A program made the position numbers and the translations under genes. Positions 11,830-24,442 of a DNA stretch of 64,000 nucleotides are shown piece after piece. Where the stretch lies: NCBI GenBank assembly GCA_964019415.1, contig OZ025890.1:4940951-5004950 (forward strand). Reading direction: 5' to 3'. The DNA comes from Ianthella basta. Lineage: Eukaryota > Porifera > Demospongiae > Verongiida > Ianthellidae. Under the pieces are notes generated by a model, which was not told the origin of the DNA, did not search any database, and saw only the letters and a program-made list of their open reading frames with translations. How positions within the stretch are numbered: the stretch's first letter is position 1; every line of letters begins with the position of its first letter.

Positions 11830-14800
11830 TCACTTGTATCGTGTACAGGAGCCTGTATCCGAAGCCTCCTTGTTGGCTACCTTTCCCAGTGATGACTCCT
11901 TTGTTATACGACGAAAAGTGGAACGAATGGTCAGCATTGTCTGCATATAACCACATTATATGTATATCTAATGTTTACGGCACAACCTAAGCTTGCATGT
12001 GGCAAATATGTTATTTAAATCTCTGAGTGTGTGTTACCTCATTGAGTCCCATGTTGTTCTCTGGATTGTGCAGAAGGAGCAGAAAGAACTGGAGGAGTTT
12101 GAACTTTGGGAGAAGCTTGCTCAGGATGCCTCCTACACATCACAGTCGTCAGCTACCAGGGGCAGACTGCTTAGAGGCAGTACAGTAGCGCAGAGAGTGC
12201 AGTCACAGCCATGCTTAGTGCAGGAACCGCATTGTGGTGGAGCTAGGCATCATGGTGATGGAGCATCCACAGGAGACAGTGAAGTAGATACAAGGGACAG
12301 TGAATGTGTGTCGGATGGTGGCAGTGGTGGTGGTAGAGAAAGAAGAAGAAAGCTGGCCAAACTGTCAAGGGAGCCTTTTCGTGTGGACCAATCTGTAGAA
12401 GTACCCTATTTGGAGGCTGGGGAGGTGGACTCTGGTGAGAGTCAGTTACTGTCAGATCTGGACAGCACTCTGGTTGCCCCTGGCGACACTACACCACACA
12501 CAGGACCTGCGTTTGAGTTTGATGACAAGGAGGCGTGGCAGAGCTTCAGCACTGGCACCCCCCGGGGGAAGGTGAAGGGGACTGGCGCCGTCACTGGCAG
12601 TAGTACAGGATCATCACCAAGACCTCTTGATAGCAGCACTCACACAGAGGGTGTTGAGGAGGGGCAGGATGGAGAGCGTGAGGTGGTTGGTCCCGGTAGC
12701 AGAGCGGAGAGCCTTGAAAGTGTCTGCTCCACATCCATGGGAGTTCCTCTTTACAGTTCAACGCCTCCAGTGAAGATGGCAGTGGTGTGTGGAGATACTG
12801 CTGTTGGTGAGCAGAGAAGAGTACAAGAGGCTGTGAACGCTCACAGTGGAGGCCCACACCATGAAGAAGAAGCACTGGCTGATGGTCAGTGCAAGTCTGG
12901 TATCAGTGCACAGCTCACAAGCACACAACCATCAACAGCTTGCTTGACTCTTGTCAACCAGTCACAATTCCAGGGTGGTGTGCAAGGGCAAACGGAAGCA
13001 AAGCTGTTGCAGGAGGACCACCCACCAACAGCATCTGCCCTCATGGCCAAGCTGTTTCCAGGGCTGAAGAAGCAGTTGGCAGCCCCTGCCAAGGGACAGA
13101 GGGACAGTGTTGGTACGCACACATGTGCACACTGTATCATGTCCTGTGGTTGGTGGGATGCATGGGGTGATCTAACAGAAGTGTGTGTGTGAGCGCAACC
13201 ATGTGTTAGCATGTATGTATGTATGTACTGTGCTGGCAAATATTCCACCTGTTCCTTGCCTCTGCAGCCCAGGCTGTCACCAGAGTGCTGTCTCCGAATG
13301 ATGCTCTACAGAACGACCTAAAAGCCAAGTTGGCAGAACTGGAAGGAGAGATAGAGAAGTATCGGAAGGAAAATACAGCACTTGAGCGAGTCAGGAGAGA
13401 AAGAGAGAAGGTAACACTAGTCGCTGTTGTCGACCATACTGCCCCTGTGTTAGTGCACATGTCAAGCATGATGCTACAGTGGAACCTGTCTAAGACAACC
13501 ATCTTTGGGCCAGTTCTAACTGACCTTTATAGAGAGGTGGCTGCTCTACAGAGGTAGACTGCAATGCTATAGTGCTATTTGGGGCCAGGGAGGTTGGCCG
13601 ATTTAGAGAGGTGGCTGCCTAACACAGTGACCACCTTAGACAGGTTCCACTGCATGTACAAGCCTTCACATATGAACGCAGTATGATATAGCTACATATG
13701 CGATTGTGTGCCTGTATAGTGTGTATGCTCTGTGCATCATGTCTGCAAGACATGTGGCAGTAGTGCAATCATAAGGTGGCGTCATACCATTGACCCCCAC
13801 CCCAGTAGATGGTGTGTACTAATGTGTATTAGTCTCTGTGGCCTTTTATGACTCTACTGATCCTTGTCTCAGGCTTTGAAAGAGCTGGAGAAAGAACGTG
13901 AACAATTTGAGAAATACAAAAGAGAGGAGGCAGAGAAGATGAAAGTGTACTACGAAGAAGAGGCCAAGAAGTTGAAGTAAGAGCTGTTGATCGCTCAAAC
14001 AGATACAACATCCTGGATGGCTTGGTTGTATTGGACTGTGCTCCTCTCGATACTTGTGTGGTACGTATGTGTGCAATTGCGCAGTTTTATGCTTTCCCCT
14101 CAGGAAAGAACGCAAGTTGTTTGACATGTTCAAAGAAGCTTCCTCAAACCGGCCAGACAAGAAGGAGAGAGAAGAAATCGACAGCCTCAGGAATGAGGTA
14201 CAATGCCTAGTTGTGCCTGTTGAATAGCATTCTTTAACACGGTTTGTTTTAGTGTATGCATGTATTAGAGAAGCATGTCACACTTTGTAGTAGTATTCTA
14301 CATGTGGGAATGTAGACATGTGCGCCAGTATATTTGCTGTGTTACAGTGAAACCTGCATGTCTAAGATTGTCACTGTGTTAAGCAGCCACCTCTCTAAAA
14401 CAGCCTCCCCAGCCCCAAATAGCACTTAAGCATTCCAATCTACCTCTGTAGAGCAGCCACCTCTCTTTAAATGTCAGTTAGAACTGGCCACAGGTGGCTG
14501 TCTTAGACAGGTTCCACTGTACCATTTTCTATTCCCATTTAGTTGGAGGAGCTCAGAGCAATTATGCAGCAGAAGGAGTCTCGCTGGAATGCCTCTGTGA
14601 CTCGTTATAGACAACAGTTGACTGAGATGGAGTCCCAGAACAAGGAGCTGCAGAATGATCTTCATGTACTGGAACAAGAGAGACTGAAACAGTGGCAGGC
14701 TATGATGGTGTGTGTGTGGGTGGGTGGGGGCGGGGGTGTGGGGGGGTGGGGGTGAGTGATGCAGCACTGTGTATGGGTGTACTCTATAACTGAGTCAACT

Positions 14801-16932
14801 TCACATGCACTCCATCTAGGAACAGCAAAAAGCATCTGGTAGGAAACGGAAAGAGGAGGAAGATGTTCATTTGGAGTCAGCTACCGACCGCCATCCATGC
14901 AGTGCCAACAGTGCAACCAGACCACAGAAACCTTCAAAACAGGTCACTGATGTGCCTCACAAATCAAAGCAGGAAGACAAAAATGCTATGCGAAAGGCAT
15001 CCAACAACCACCCATTACCAAGTGCAGATCGCAATACTGCACCCTCACGGAATGGGACTAGGTCCACTGGCAAAACAGTACCATGGAGAAATGAAACAAA
15101 GGGTTTGCAGAATCAGCAAGCAGTACTTGCCGTGAAAAAGTCTAAGAAAATGGCTGCTACAAGCACTGAGTCCAGTGTAAGAGAACAGAATCCCTCACCC
15201 AGCCTTGCTAGCACACAGCATGTTCACACTGGTCATGTCACTGGTGTGCAAGGCGGTGACCAAGGAGAGCTCTATGATGGTAGTACTAGCCTTTCAGATG
15301 TTATAGAAGAAGTGGTCATCCAGGGCCCAGAATTGGAGGAAACTACTCTGTCACAGACATCAGAGGAGCATCAGAGTGAGGTAGGAGGAGCGGATGATTG
15401 TGCAAAGTGGGAGAGAACACATGAGAAGCTTGCGCAACGTGCAGAGGAGCTAGTGAGCAAGATGTTGGGGCAGCCTGTGGTGGGGGCCAGTGAGAGAGCA
15501 GGTGTTGGCACTATGTGTGGGGGGGTGAGAGGGTGGGAGGAAGCAAGGGAGAAAGAGTCTAATGGCCAACTGCAGGAGCATGAGAAGGCAAGGACGGAGA
15601 GGGAGAAGGGACTAAAAAAGGCAGTTACCTTTCAGATGGCTTCCCCTCACAAGATGACAGCAGGTAGCAGCACAATGCAAGTGGCCTCTCCTGAGCAGCT
15701 CGAAGGCAAGGTAGGCAGGCTCACCACTAGCTCCTCTTGCAGGAATGCTGAGCTAGCACACTGGGCATATTGCTGTGTATACACGTAGGGTGTCTGTGTA
15801 CGTTCCTGTGTGTGAATGTGTCCACATGTCCATGTCCATGTACACATCTTTGTGTGCTACTGAATTATGTAAGACTAGTGTCAACTGGTTAGATTACCAC
15901 ATTCTCCTTCATCAGGTGGAGGTGACGAATCCTGATGGTTCACGAGTTGTTGTGTTTCCCAATGGAACAAGGAAGACAACCGGTGCTGATGGAAAGTCTG
16001 TGGTCATTGCCTTCTTCAATGGAGATGTGAAGCAGATCAAACCCAACCAGAGTGTGGTGTACTACTACGCAGAGACCAAGACCACGCAAACCACACACCC
16101 AGATGGATTGGAGGTTCTCCATTTCGAGAAGTGAGTGTGCAGTGTGTGTGCTTGCACGTCATTACGTCTCTTTACTTTGTGTTGTGTATGTGTGAGGTGT
16201 GCATGTGTGCAAGCCAAGTGCATGACCAAACACTGTTCAGGCCTTTCAAAAAGGAAATATTCCGATTGATTCTGTATACCGCTAAAGGCAGGGAAGATGG
16301 CTGCCTCGCAAGTCTGACACTTGATCAACTGTACATCCCATTGTGTATTTTCTACCCATTGTCATCCTGCAGCGACCAAGTGGAGAAACATCACCCTGAT
16401 GGCCGACGGGAGATTATCTTTCCTGACAAATCTGTCAAGTACATTTACCCAAGTGGTGAGGAGATGAGTATATTTGCTGACGGGGCAGTTGAGAGGCTCA
16501 GTACAGATGGCAGCAGAACCATAGAGTTCCCTAATGGACAAAAGGAGATACACACCAAGGGGCACAAGGTTAGCTGGACACTACGCCTTACAATGCAGGC
16601 GGTGCAGTTGGGTGAGTGGGTGTAATGTGTACCCTCTAAACTAGAGTCAACAATGTAGGTTGGGTGTCTCTAGCCATCTGCGTGTCCAGACCACTCTTGT
16701 GTGGGTCATATAGATTCTCCAAGCATTGATGGTTGTATGTTGTGTTAGTGTGTTTGTGCATGCAGTTCACTGGGTGCACTGTGTCTCCTGTGTTCAGAGG
16801 AGGGAGTATCCTGATGGTACAGTGAAGACAGTGTATGAGGATGGCCGACAGGAGACCCGCTATGCCTCTGGGAGAATTAGGATCAAGGACAAATCTGGAA
16901 AAGTGATAGTTGACAAGTATCAAGTAGAATAA
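10425..16932 (+). CDS. CENPJ: Centromere protein J / CPAP / SAS-4 centriole scaffold
   Basis: This protein controls centriole elongation, binding tubulin through its N-terminal half and STIL through the C-terminal G-box. Twelve exons: 10425-11135, 11258-11623, 11849-11929, 12074-13112, 13268-13410, 13873-13976, 14104-14197, 14543-14707, 14820-15710, 15916-16130, 16373-16568 and 16798-16932. Every phase closes, giving 1379 residues (human 1338). A conserved [12 protein letters not shown] motif lies near residue 258, in the tubulin-binding region. Residues about 733-901 are a charged coiled coil. Residues 1199-1379 form the TCP10 G-box, a run of short beta repeats of the type HPDG..EI.FPD..VK.I.P.G, ending just after RIRIKDKSG. 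Intermediate regions are low-complexity and divergent. Introns 5 and 7 carry foldback elements, and intron 2 a CA repeat. Confidence 0.95.
11772..11825. repeat. (AC)n microsatellite, CENPJ intron 2
   Basis: About 52 bp of uninterrupted AC just upstream of exon 3. Confidence 0.95.
13475..13652. mobile_element. Foldback/MITE-like element, CENPJ intron 5
   Basis: About 178 bp with terminal inverted repeats: CAGTGGAACCTGTCTAAGAC at the left and its reverse complement, CTTAGACAGGTTCCACTG, at the right. Flanks are TA on the left and CA on the right. It has no coding capacity. The TA flank suggests a Tc1/mariner-type non-autonomous element. Confidence 0.7.
14344..14521. mobile_element. Foldback/MITE-like element, CENPJ intron 7
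   Basis: Same family as 13475-13652. The ends are TACAGTGAAACC and GGTTCCACTGTA, so it is cleanly flanked by TA on both sides. It lies just upstream of CENPJ exon 8. Confidence 0.72.
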
Positions 16933-18610
16933 AACCATGCACCTATGTTTTCACCACTTGTATAGAACTCAATGCATTGCATGTATAAAGATACAATTTT
17001 ATATACAGCAACATGCAAACTGAATTGCATTCTATTCTGCCCACTCTATGTATAAATTGTGCAAAGCATATACCTGCTAACTTAAAAAGTACAGAAGTCA
17101 AGGTTGCCATTTCTATATAGATCCCGTTGCCATGGTAACGTGCGTCTAAACGATGTTTCTAAACGTCGTAGACACCCCGGGTGTTGTTTCGCGCCGTGGT
17201 CTATTTCGTCTAGCCGTGTTCTAATTCGACGCGCGGCGTTCGCGCCTATGCTCTAAATAGCGATTTAGAGCATGGGCGTGGCACGCGCGTCGTTCGCGCT
17301 ATGCTCTAAATGCCGATTTAGAGCATGGGCGTGGCACGCGCGGCGTTCGCGACTATGCTCTAAATAGCGATTTAGAGCATGGGCGTGGCTTGGGCCCGTG
17401 GTCTATAGCAGAGAAACTGCAGCTGCGATAACAATAGTAGCTAACTCCTCAACATACAATGCACAGGTCGCTCGGCTTACTTGTTTCGTCGACAAACAGG
17501 GCAACGCAACAGTCCGGCATGCAGCGGCCTACGAACCAGAGCCGAGAAAAGAACTGGTTACGAGCTGGGAACAGGCTTAGGACACCCCTCTGGGAAACGC
17601 TGTGGCTGACGGGGCTGACAGTGAGTAAGCTTACGTTTAGCTTACGCGCCGTATCCACTGCCGACCTTTAGGAACGTCCGCTGCGAGATGACAAACCCAA
17701 TAACCAAACGACGTTTTCTCGGCCCTTGTCAGAAATTGCTAACTACTTCCGGAAGACGGGTGATGACGCAAGACGAGAGTACTTAAACTGATTCGCTGCC
17801 ACTCCTTGCCGAATCGTTGGGATCTATAACACTTAAATGCTGACCAATCGGTCAGCATTTAACTATTAGTATTACATAAATCTCTTAAGGAAATTAGAAA
17901 GCCAGATCAGTTATAATTATTGAGTTGCAAGATCACATCACCTATATGCCTGATTGTATAATTATACTAAATTATAGTGACAAGCAGCTATAGCTATAGC
18001 TGCTTGCACGTATGTACAGTCATGCATACATTGATTTCTATAATAGTCATATATCTAGTTTATATGGAGGGTTATGCAATTATCTATAATTATAGGTGAA
18101 AGTGACTTGCATGCCTCATACTTGATCTGATTTGTATAGCATAATTGTTTAAAAGCACTGTACATCATCTCCTGTATATTATAGCTTTTATACACTTCCA
18201 TGTCTATATTAAGTTAATTTTAGATTGTGAAATCCAATGCACCGATCATTAGAGAGGAAAGCATTGCAAGCAATTGTGTACATGTGTACGCATTGAGAGT
18301 GGGCTGTGTGACTTGCCATACAAGATATTTCCTCAAGTTGCTGTACATGCAACCACTCACATAAAGGTTCACTGATCATTGCAAATATGACAAAACTGAA
18401 GCAGGTACAAGAGTGCTCTCTATGTCTAAATAAAACAACGAAATACATTTTTCACACATCTGCTGTGCCACAGCAGCTAGACGTGTAACATTTTAAGATG
18501 GAACAACCACCTATATAATATTAAGAGATTATTACCAACTCATGGTTGATATTACCTATATGTGGTACATAGCTGTCTAAGAATGTTGCAACATGGGCAG
18601 TGTGAGTAAT
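16933..18610. other. Convergent intergenic region, CENPJ / Ran A
   Basis: 1.7 kb between two 3' ends. It contains a CpG-rich block with the three-hairpin array at 17234-17390, then AT-rich sequence with many short TAGCTA palindromes. I see no coding region or RNA gene here. Confidence 0.6.
17234..17390. repeat. Three-unit tandem hairpin array (53-54 bp period)
   Basis: Three copies of a CpG-rich unit, each holding a 26-bp near-palindrome with 11-nt arms ATGCTCTAAAT / ATTTAGAGCAT around a 4-nt loop. The palindromes lie at 17248-17273, 17301-17326 and 17355-17380. The arms are identical in all three while the loops differ (AGCG, GCCG, AGCG). Flanks repeat GGCGTTCGCG and GGGCGTGGCACGCGC. Function unknown. 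Confidence 0.9.
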
Positions 18611-19538
<928 letters not shown>

Positions 19539-20852
19539 GGTGCTTGACGATTCTAACAAAAAAATGGCAGAAGGCAATGCACCGAATAACATGAAGGATT
19601 CTGCACTGTGCACTCTAAACACGACACGACAAAAGAAAGGTGTTGACAAGTACTGGCATTCTGACTAAAGACCAAAACTAAGCTCCTGGCGTTCTGATTC
19701 TTACGATTTGATATCTCTGGGAAAGGACCGCTTCTGAATATTGGCGCCTTTTTGAAAGGATGCTTATTGTTATGACTATTCACTAGTTCTGACCGGTTTC
19801 ATCCGGTGAATTGCGGTACACGTGTAATGACGTTGCTAATTCCCATGCATTCCTTGCGCACTCCGCTTGCACGTGCGCAACATCCGATGCATGCCGATCT
19901 ATAATCCGTATCAGTCTGCACTTTAAGTCGCCATCATTTTATTTAGCTAGTACACTTCTTCCCTTAAAATTATAATATAGAGGAACTGCAGTTCAGCTCA
20001 TATGACTGCTAGCCACACAAGTAGCTAGCCCTAGCTACTTGTATCTATAGTGCTGTCTTATTCCAACATTCCAATAGCAACATTAGTGCCTCTGTGATTA
20101 GCTAGCTATGTAGCTAGCTAGGCCTTTGGTAGTGTGCAGATGCATGTGCTATTCAACTTTGTTAGGATCACAGTTACATTCGTATACACAGATTGAGGTG
20201 ATAATAATGCATTAATCCATAAGCATTGATCTTGATGCATCATTGTGTGATCCGTTTGATGCAAACTTCCTAAAATAACATAACAACGTCTGTTTCTCTG
20301 TCTCATTTTGGCTAAGGGTTAATGTTCTAATGCTTCCCAGCTGTTGAGAATCAGTAAATGGTAAGTTACTCTATACAGGTTAATTGCAATTTCCTTCGCA
20401 CTCATATTCTCTCATTAATTGATGAAACAGCTTCACATCTGCTCCAGCTCTATAGATCTAGGCCTATGTCCTGTATCATGCAGTTAGCGCACATAATTAT
20501 GTTAGATTAGTTGTATGACTTGTCGCACTGAGACACCAGGCTATGCATGCATCTAATTATGTATAAAATATAGCCAGCTGGTCTTATGCATGCATGTTCA
20601 AACCACGTACGCACGGTCAAAGCGGCTGTAATTTTGAATGATAGTTAATGCAGACATAATATTATATACACTATAAACACCACAAATGTTACAACAAAAG
20701 GAAAATTATTGCGTTAGCTTGGCCTATAGTTTACAATGAAATGAAATACAGATAATTAAACGATCACACAATGCATGAGTGTCATCAGCCTATTCTATAC
20801 ATTCAGTAGCAGATATACAGCTGTGTAAACATGTAAACATGCTGTCTGTTGT
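19539..20852. other. Spacer between Ran A promoter and Ran B 3' end
   Basis: It holds the Ran A promoter (including TTGGCGCC near 19740) and AT-rich sequence rich in TAGCTAGC palindromes. Bases 19563-20480 are repeated, about 90% or more identical by eye, at 24443-25518. No coding region is supported. Confidence 0.7.
19788..19807. promoter_or_regulatory. Shared CCGG-inverted motif upstream of Ran A
   Basis: CTGACCGGTTTCATCCGGTG, an imperfect inverted repeat of CCGG words, lies about 260 bp upstream of the Ran A ATG. Similar sequences occur at about 24669-24686 and at 28233-28254 upstream of Ran C. A common element is possible, but some of the similarity comes from the segmental duplication. 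Confidence 0.3.
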
Positions 20853-22349
20853 TCAGATATCGTCATTGTCATCATCACCAGCAGGCAATGTCATCACGGC
20901 CGCAGACTCCTGCAGCTCCTGTTCATATTTCTGTATGTCTTCGGGGTCCATGTACACTTCTGGTGGATGCAGAGCAGGCATCTCCACAAGGTGAAGCTGA
21001 GCATCTCCAGTCAGCTTTTGTGCCAGCCACAGAAATGGCATCACAAAATTGTAGTTACTCTTTGCACTGACATCATAGTACTGCATGGATGGATGACATG
21101 TGAGGTGTATACACATGTAGAAGGACATTTTACCAATGTACTAGCTTGCATGGCACAAGTGCTTCAGGTAGGTGCACTGTATGTAATTTGTAGGCTGTGA
21201 GCAAGACTGAACTGCACTGTTAGCATATTCAATGGCCTTAGATACATGCAAGCGTGTGCATGGTACTCAATGCGTGCACAGCTTTACCTGCAGATTCTTT
21301 TTACGATGGAAGGCAATCACCTTGGCCTTCACTTTCCTGTCTTTAATGTCCACCTTGTTCCCACACAGAACTATGGGGATGTTTTCACAGACTCGCACCA
21401 AGTCTCTGTACCAGTTGGGCACATTCTTGTAGGTTTCCCGGGAGGTAACATCAAACATGATGATGCCACACTGTCCCTGAATGTAGTAGTCATCTCTCAG
21501 TCCCCCGAGCTTTTCCTGCCCAGCTGTGTCCCATACATTGAAGCAGATGGGTCCTCGGTTCGTGTAAAACATCAAAGGGCGCACTTCTACACCGATAGTT
21601 GCTGAGATATAGATGATGAAATATACAATTTCAGAATAGCTCACTGCTCAGCATTGGCACAGCGCATGCAAGCATAGCTACCACCTACCATCATATCTCT
21701 TCTCAAACTCTCCAGTAATATGTCGCTTGACAAAGGTGGTCTTTCCAGTACCACCATCTCCAACCAGCACAAGCTGCAAAGAGACCATAGCTAAGTCACT
21801 AGTAGCTAGCTAGCTAGCTACAGGTGAAACTATATATCATATGAATTATGAAGAAACTTTACACCATAAGATGGTTTAAGACCAATAGCTGTCTGCTTAC
21901 TATCTATAGGCACTAGCTGGCCAGCTACTTAATGTTGGAGGCATCAGTAGGTAGCTACTATATGAATGAATGCTGCCTTGCTGAGCATGCTGCACTCTAG
22001 TAACTCAATTGAAGCAGATAGGTTCTCGGTTGGCGTAGCTATAAAATTGGCAGTGAGATGAAAGCAGTGTAAGTGATTCTATGCCAATCGACGGGCATTA
22101 ACACATGCAAGGCGTACCTACGTATCTCTTTTCAAACTCTCTAGTAAGATGCCTTTTGACAAACGTTGTTTTCCCAGTGCCACTGTCTCCAACAAGGAAA
22201 AGCTGAAGTTATGGATGTCGGTGCGAAAAAGCTACAGGGTATAACCTACAGCACTGTGAGACGAACGAGAGCAAGTCGAGTATGAAACAACTCACTTTAA
22301 ACGTGGCAACAGGTTTCTCCTTTTGCCCCGGTTGAACTTGTTGGGCCAT
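20853..22349 (-). CDS. Ran GTPase, chimeric duplicate (Ran B)
   Basis: Exons 2-4 are 21773-21689, 21601-21288 and 21080-20853. The only in-phase first exon is a Ran A-like exon 1 at 22349-22296 (18 codons, starting MAQQVQ). The model has 226 residues. It keeps [12 protein letters not shown] and SAK. It differs from canonical Ran at V40D, H48R, F72L (QEKLGG) and in the tail, which ends DDDNDDI (human Ran numbering). A second Ran A-like exon 2 at 22202-22118 lies between exon 1 and exon 2; it is phase-compatible only as an alternative. Breakpoint evidence shows the gene arose by tandem duplication that joined Ran A's 5' end to a Ran C-type 3' end. A 2-kb insertion lies just upstream of the start codon. 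Expression is unproven; it could be a pseudogene without frame damage. Confidence 0.8.
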
Positions 22350-22360
22350 GGTGCTTGACA
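22009..22360 (-). repeat. Duplicated 5' end of Ran A (exon 1, exon 2, broken exon 3)
   Basis: This is a copy of 19163-19548. Exon 1 (22349-22296) is intact. Exon 2 (22202-22118) keeps both splice sites but encodes GDSGTGKT and LTREFE in place of GDGGTGKT and LTGEFE. The exon 3 fragment has a 34-bp internal deletion relative to Ran A and stops at about 22009, where sequence matching Ran C intron 1 begins. The tandem-duplication breakpoint therefore falls at about 22006-22011. Confidence 0.85.
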
Positions 22361-22661
22361 ATCCTAGCACAAACAAGTATTTCGAGTTAAAAAAAAAACT
22401 CGTGGGGCTGCCGCCCCAACTCGAAATACTTGCCCCCTCCGGTCGCTGCTGTGTTATCAATATATAGCAGCTATTGCAACTAATTTTGTGTAATTCATCA
22501 ACACATTTGTGAACACACTTCATAGGCAAGAATGAACACAAATTCAAGAGGACATGAATAGAGTCAAAAATATTTTGACACACATTTGCACAACAGCACA
22601 GTACTTTAACTTACATACCTTATACACAGTTTGTACATTCTCAGAGTTGCCAAAACACAAT

Positions 22662-22707
22662 CAATTCCACGCACGCACACATGCGCGCGCGCACACACAC
22701 ATGCGCA

Positions 22708-22777
<70 letters not shown>

Positions 22778-22877
22778 TACGCTAAATACATACATGTAAA
22801 CATACGTACATGCTCCGTAAAAGACATGGATGAGAGGAGAGGGACATGGATGGAGGGCACACAGATAGCTGCAAGTG

Positions 22878-22918
<41 letters not shown>

Positions 22919-23020
22919 TACGCTAAATACATACATGTAAACATACGTACATGCTCCGTAAAAGACATGGATGAGAGGAGAGGGACATGGATGAAGGGCA
23001 CACAGATAGCTGCAAGTGCC
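22662..23020. repeat. CA microsatellites and a tandem 137-bp duplication
   Basis: (AC)n runs at 22690-22775 and 22879-22915 are each followed by the same roughly 102-bp sequence containing CATGCTCCGTAAAAGACATG and AGATAGCTGCAAGTGCC. The second copy ends at about 23019. The repeat unit is microsatellite plus flank. Confidence 0.85.
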
Positions 23021-23626
23021 TTACAGCATACCCGCAGTCATTGCAGCGGCTAGGGTTTTGTTGTGGCAAAAAGCAGTTCGCTCGACCGCACTATGCGCAC
23101 TATCAGGAGGAAATTTCGAACTGTGCACGCTTAAGCTTTAAATGCCATAGACCGTTAGCAAACGTTTGCATACATAATTCTCGGGGATCACCAAGTTCTA
23201 CATAGCTCCTGTCACTTCTCTGAGACAGGGGACTAAAGTCCTTCAACGGGGGCAGCCATGATTAAAAGCGTTGTGTGGACCAAGTCGCCGAACTTCTGGG
23301 TATTAACCCGCTTCTTTCTGTATGTCTCCAGATTAGAGGTTGTGTGGTTGCCTGTTCTACAACTTTCGAAGGCAGAGGATACCTATGCTCCGCGCGGAGC
23401 GACGTTTGGCAGCCAGTTCAAAGTCCTTCCCTAGGTTTTTCCGGCGCGAGAAAGGCAAAGCAAAAGGCCGACAATATAAATTCCTCATCTTCAATACATC
23501 TGTCAGCATATTAATATACTAGGCAGATGATATCATCAGTGGGGCAAGCCTGAGCAAGGAACAAAGCAATAACATCGCACACACTCAGCAGACTGCAGAG
23601 ATTGTAGCTGCAGGCCAGGAAATGCC

Positions 23627-24135
23627 TCACAGCAAGTGATACATTGCGCCACCATAGATTGCGTAGGGTAGAGTATCTATGGCGCCACCTCCGGTCCAGT
23701 TTAGATAGGTGTCTATGGAAGGCACCCATTTTGTGACGAACCACAGGCTGTTCAAGCAGTGAAGGTTGCGGCTGCACGCGACGTTGTGCTCTATGCGCAT
23801 GCCTTTCTCTGTCACGATCTAATCGTGCTTCTGTCTCTGCAACGATTTCAGCAGCACGTCGTTCAGTCTGGGCAGCACTTATCTGCAGCAGTCGGGCCTG
23901 ACTCTGGTCTGCACTTTCTGCAGAGCGTCGTGCCCTCTGGACAGCACTTAACAGTTGCAGGCGGGCCCTGTGTCGCATCAGCAGTTGCGTTGGCCACTCG
24001 GATAGCGCACCTGGCCCTGTCCCGTTCTCTTCGCACTCTCAACCGTTCTTCTCTGCGTTCAGGTGTTTCAGAGGCACGTTTGTCTCTCTCCCTCTCTCGC
24101 CTCCACCGTAGGCGCTTCGCGTGGACCGGATCCAT
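23627..24135 (-). pseudogene. Broken STPR-repeat ORF (transposon-associated?)
   Basis: The minus strand encodes Arg/Glu-rich 23-residue units of the STPR type. One frame has RASETPERREERLRVRRERD at about 24078-24010. A second frame has consecutive units beginning RRSAESADQSQARL and RRAAEIVAETEARL at about 23930-23790. The frame changes between them, so the gene is broken. STPR domains bind DNA (silkworm FMBP-1) and are common in proteins linked to mobile elements in invertebrates; the link to this insertion is inference. Confidence 0.5.
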
Positions 24136-24442
24136 GTCGTCGTCCCTGAACATGTACACTGTGCAGCGTATAGGGTATATGTATAATTGTTTGTACATGC
24201 ACAATAGTGCAACCACAATGTTCGTGAAGCCAAAGCGGCTAGTACAAATGCGTTTGCAAATAGAACTATACCGTAAGACATACGAGGACAGACAAAATCG
24301 CCGTTGATCTCCTAACTGTGGGGCTCGCTCAGGCTCGCCCCAATAAATGCAAGCATAGTTGTACTACCGCAGTTTACGTATTATATAAACCGACATACCA
24401 CCGGAAGCGGGACAAGAAGCCATACACACGAAAACAATATAA

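Larger units (their letters stand above)
22373..24442. mobile_element. 2.07-kb insertion in duplicated Ran promoter
   Basis: Comparison with Ran A, where the sequence is continuous at about 19552-19563, shows that about 2.07 kb interrupts the duplicated promoter. The left edge has a nested foldback (CAAGTATTTCGAGTT and its exact complement at 22374-22434, enclosing GGGGCTGCCGCCCC). The interior has CA repeats, a tandem 137-bp duplication, and a broken minus-strand ORF with 23-residue STPR-like repeats. The right side has another GGGGC/GCCCC foldback at about 24320-24342. No clear target-site duplication was found. It may be a composite or decayed transposon. Confidence 0.5.

Noticed and set aside
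17398-17671. Small overlapping ORFs of 60-70 codons after the hairpin array
   Set aside because: They have no motif, no splice partner and no codon pattern distinguishable from chance in CpG-rich sequence.
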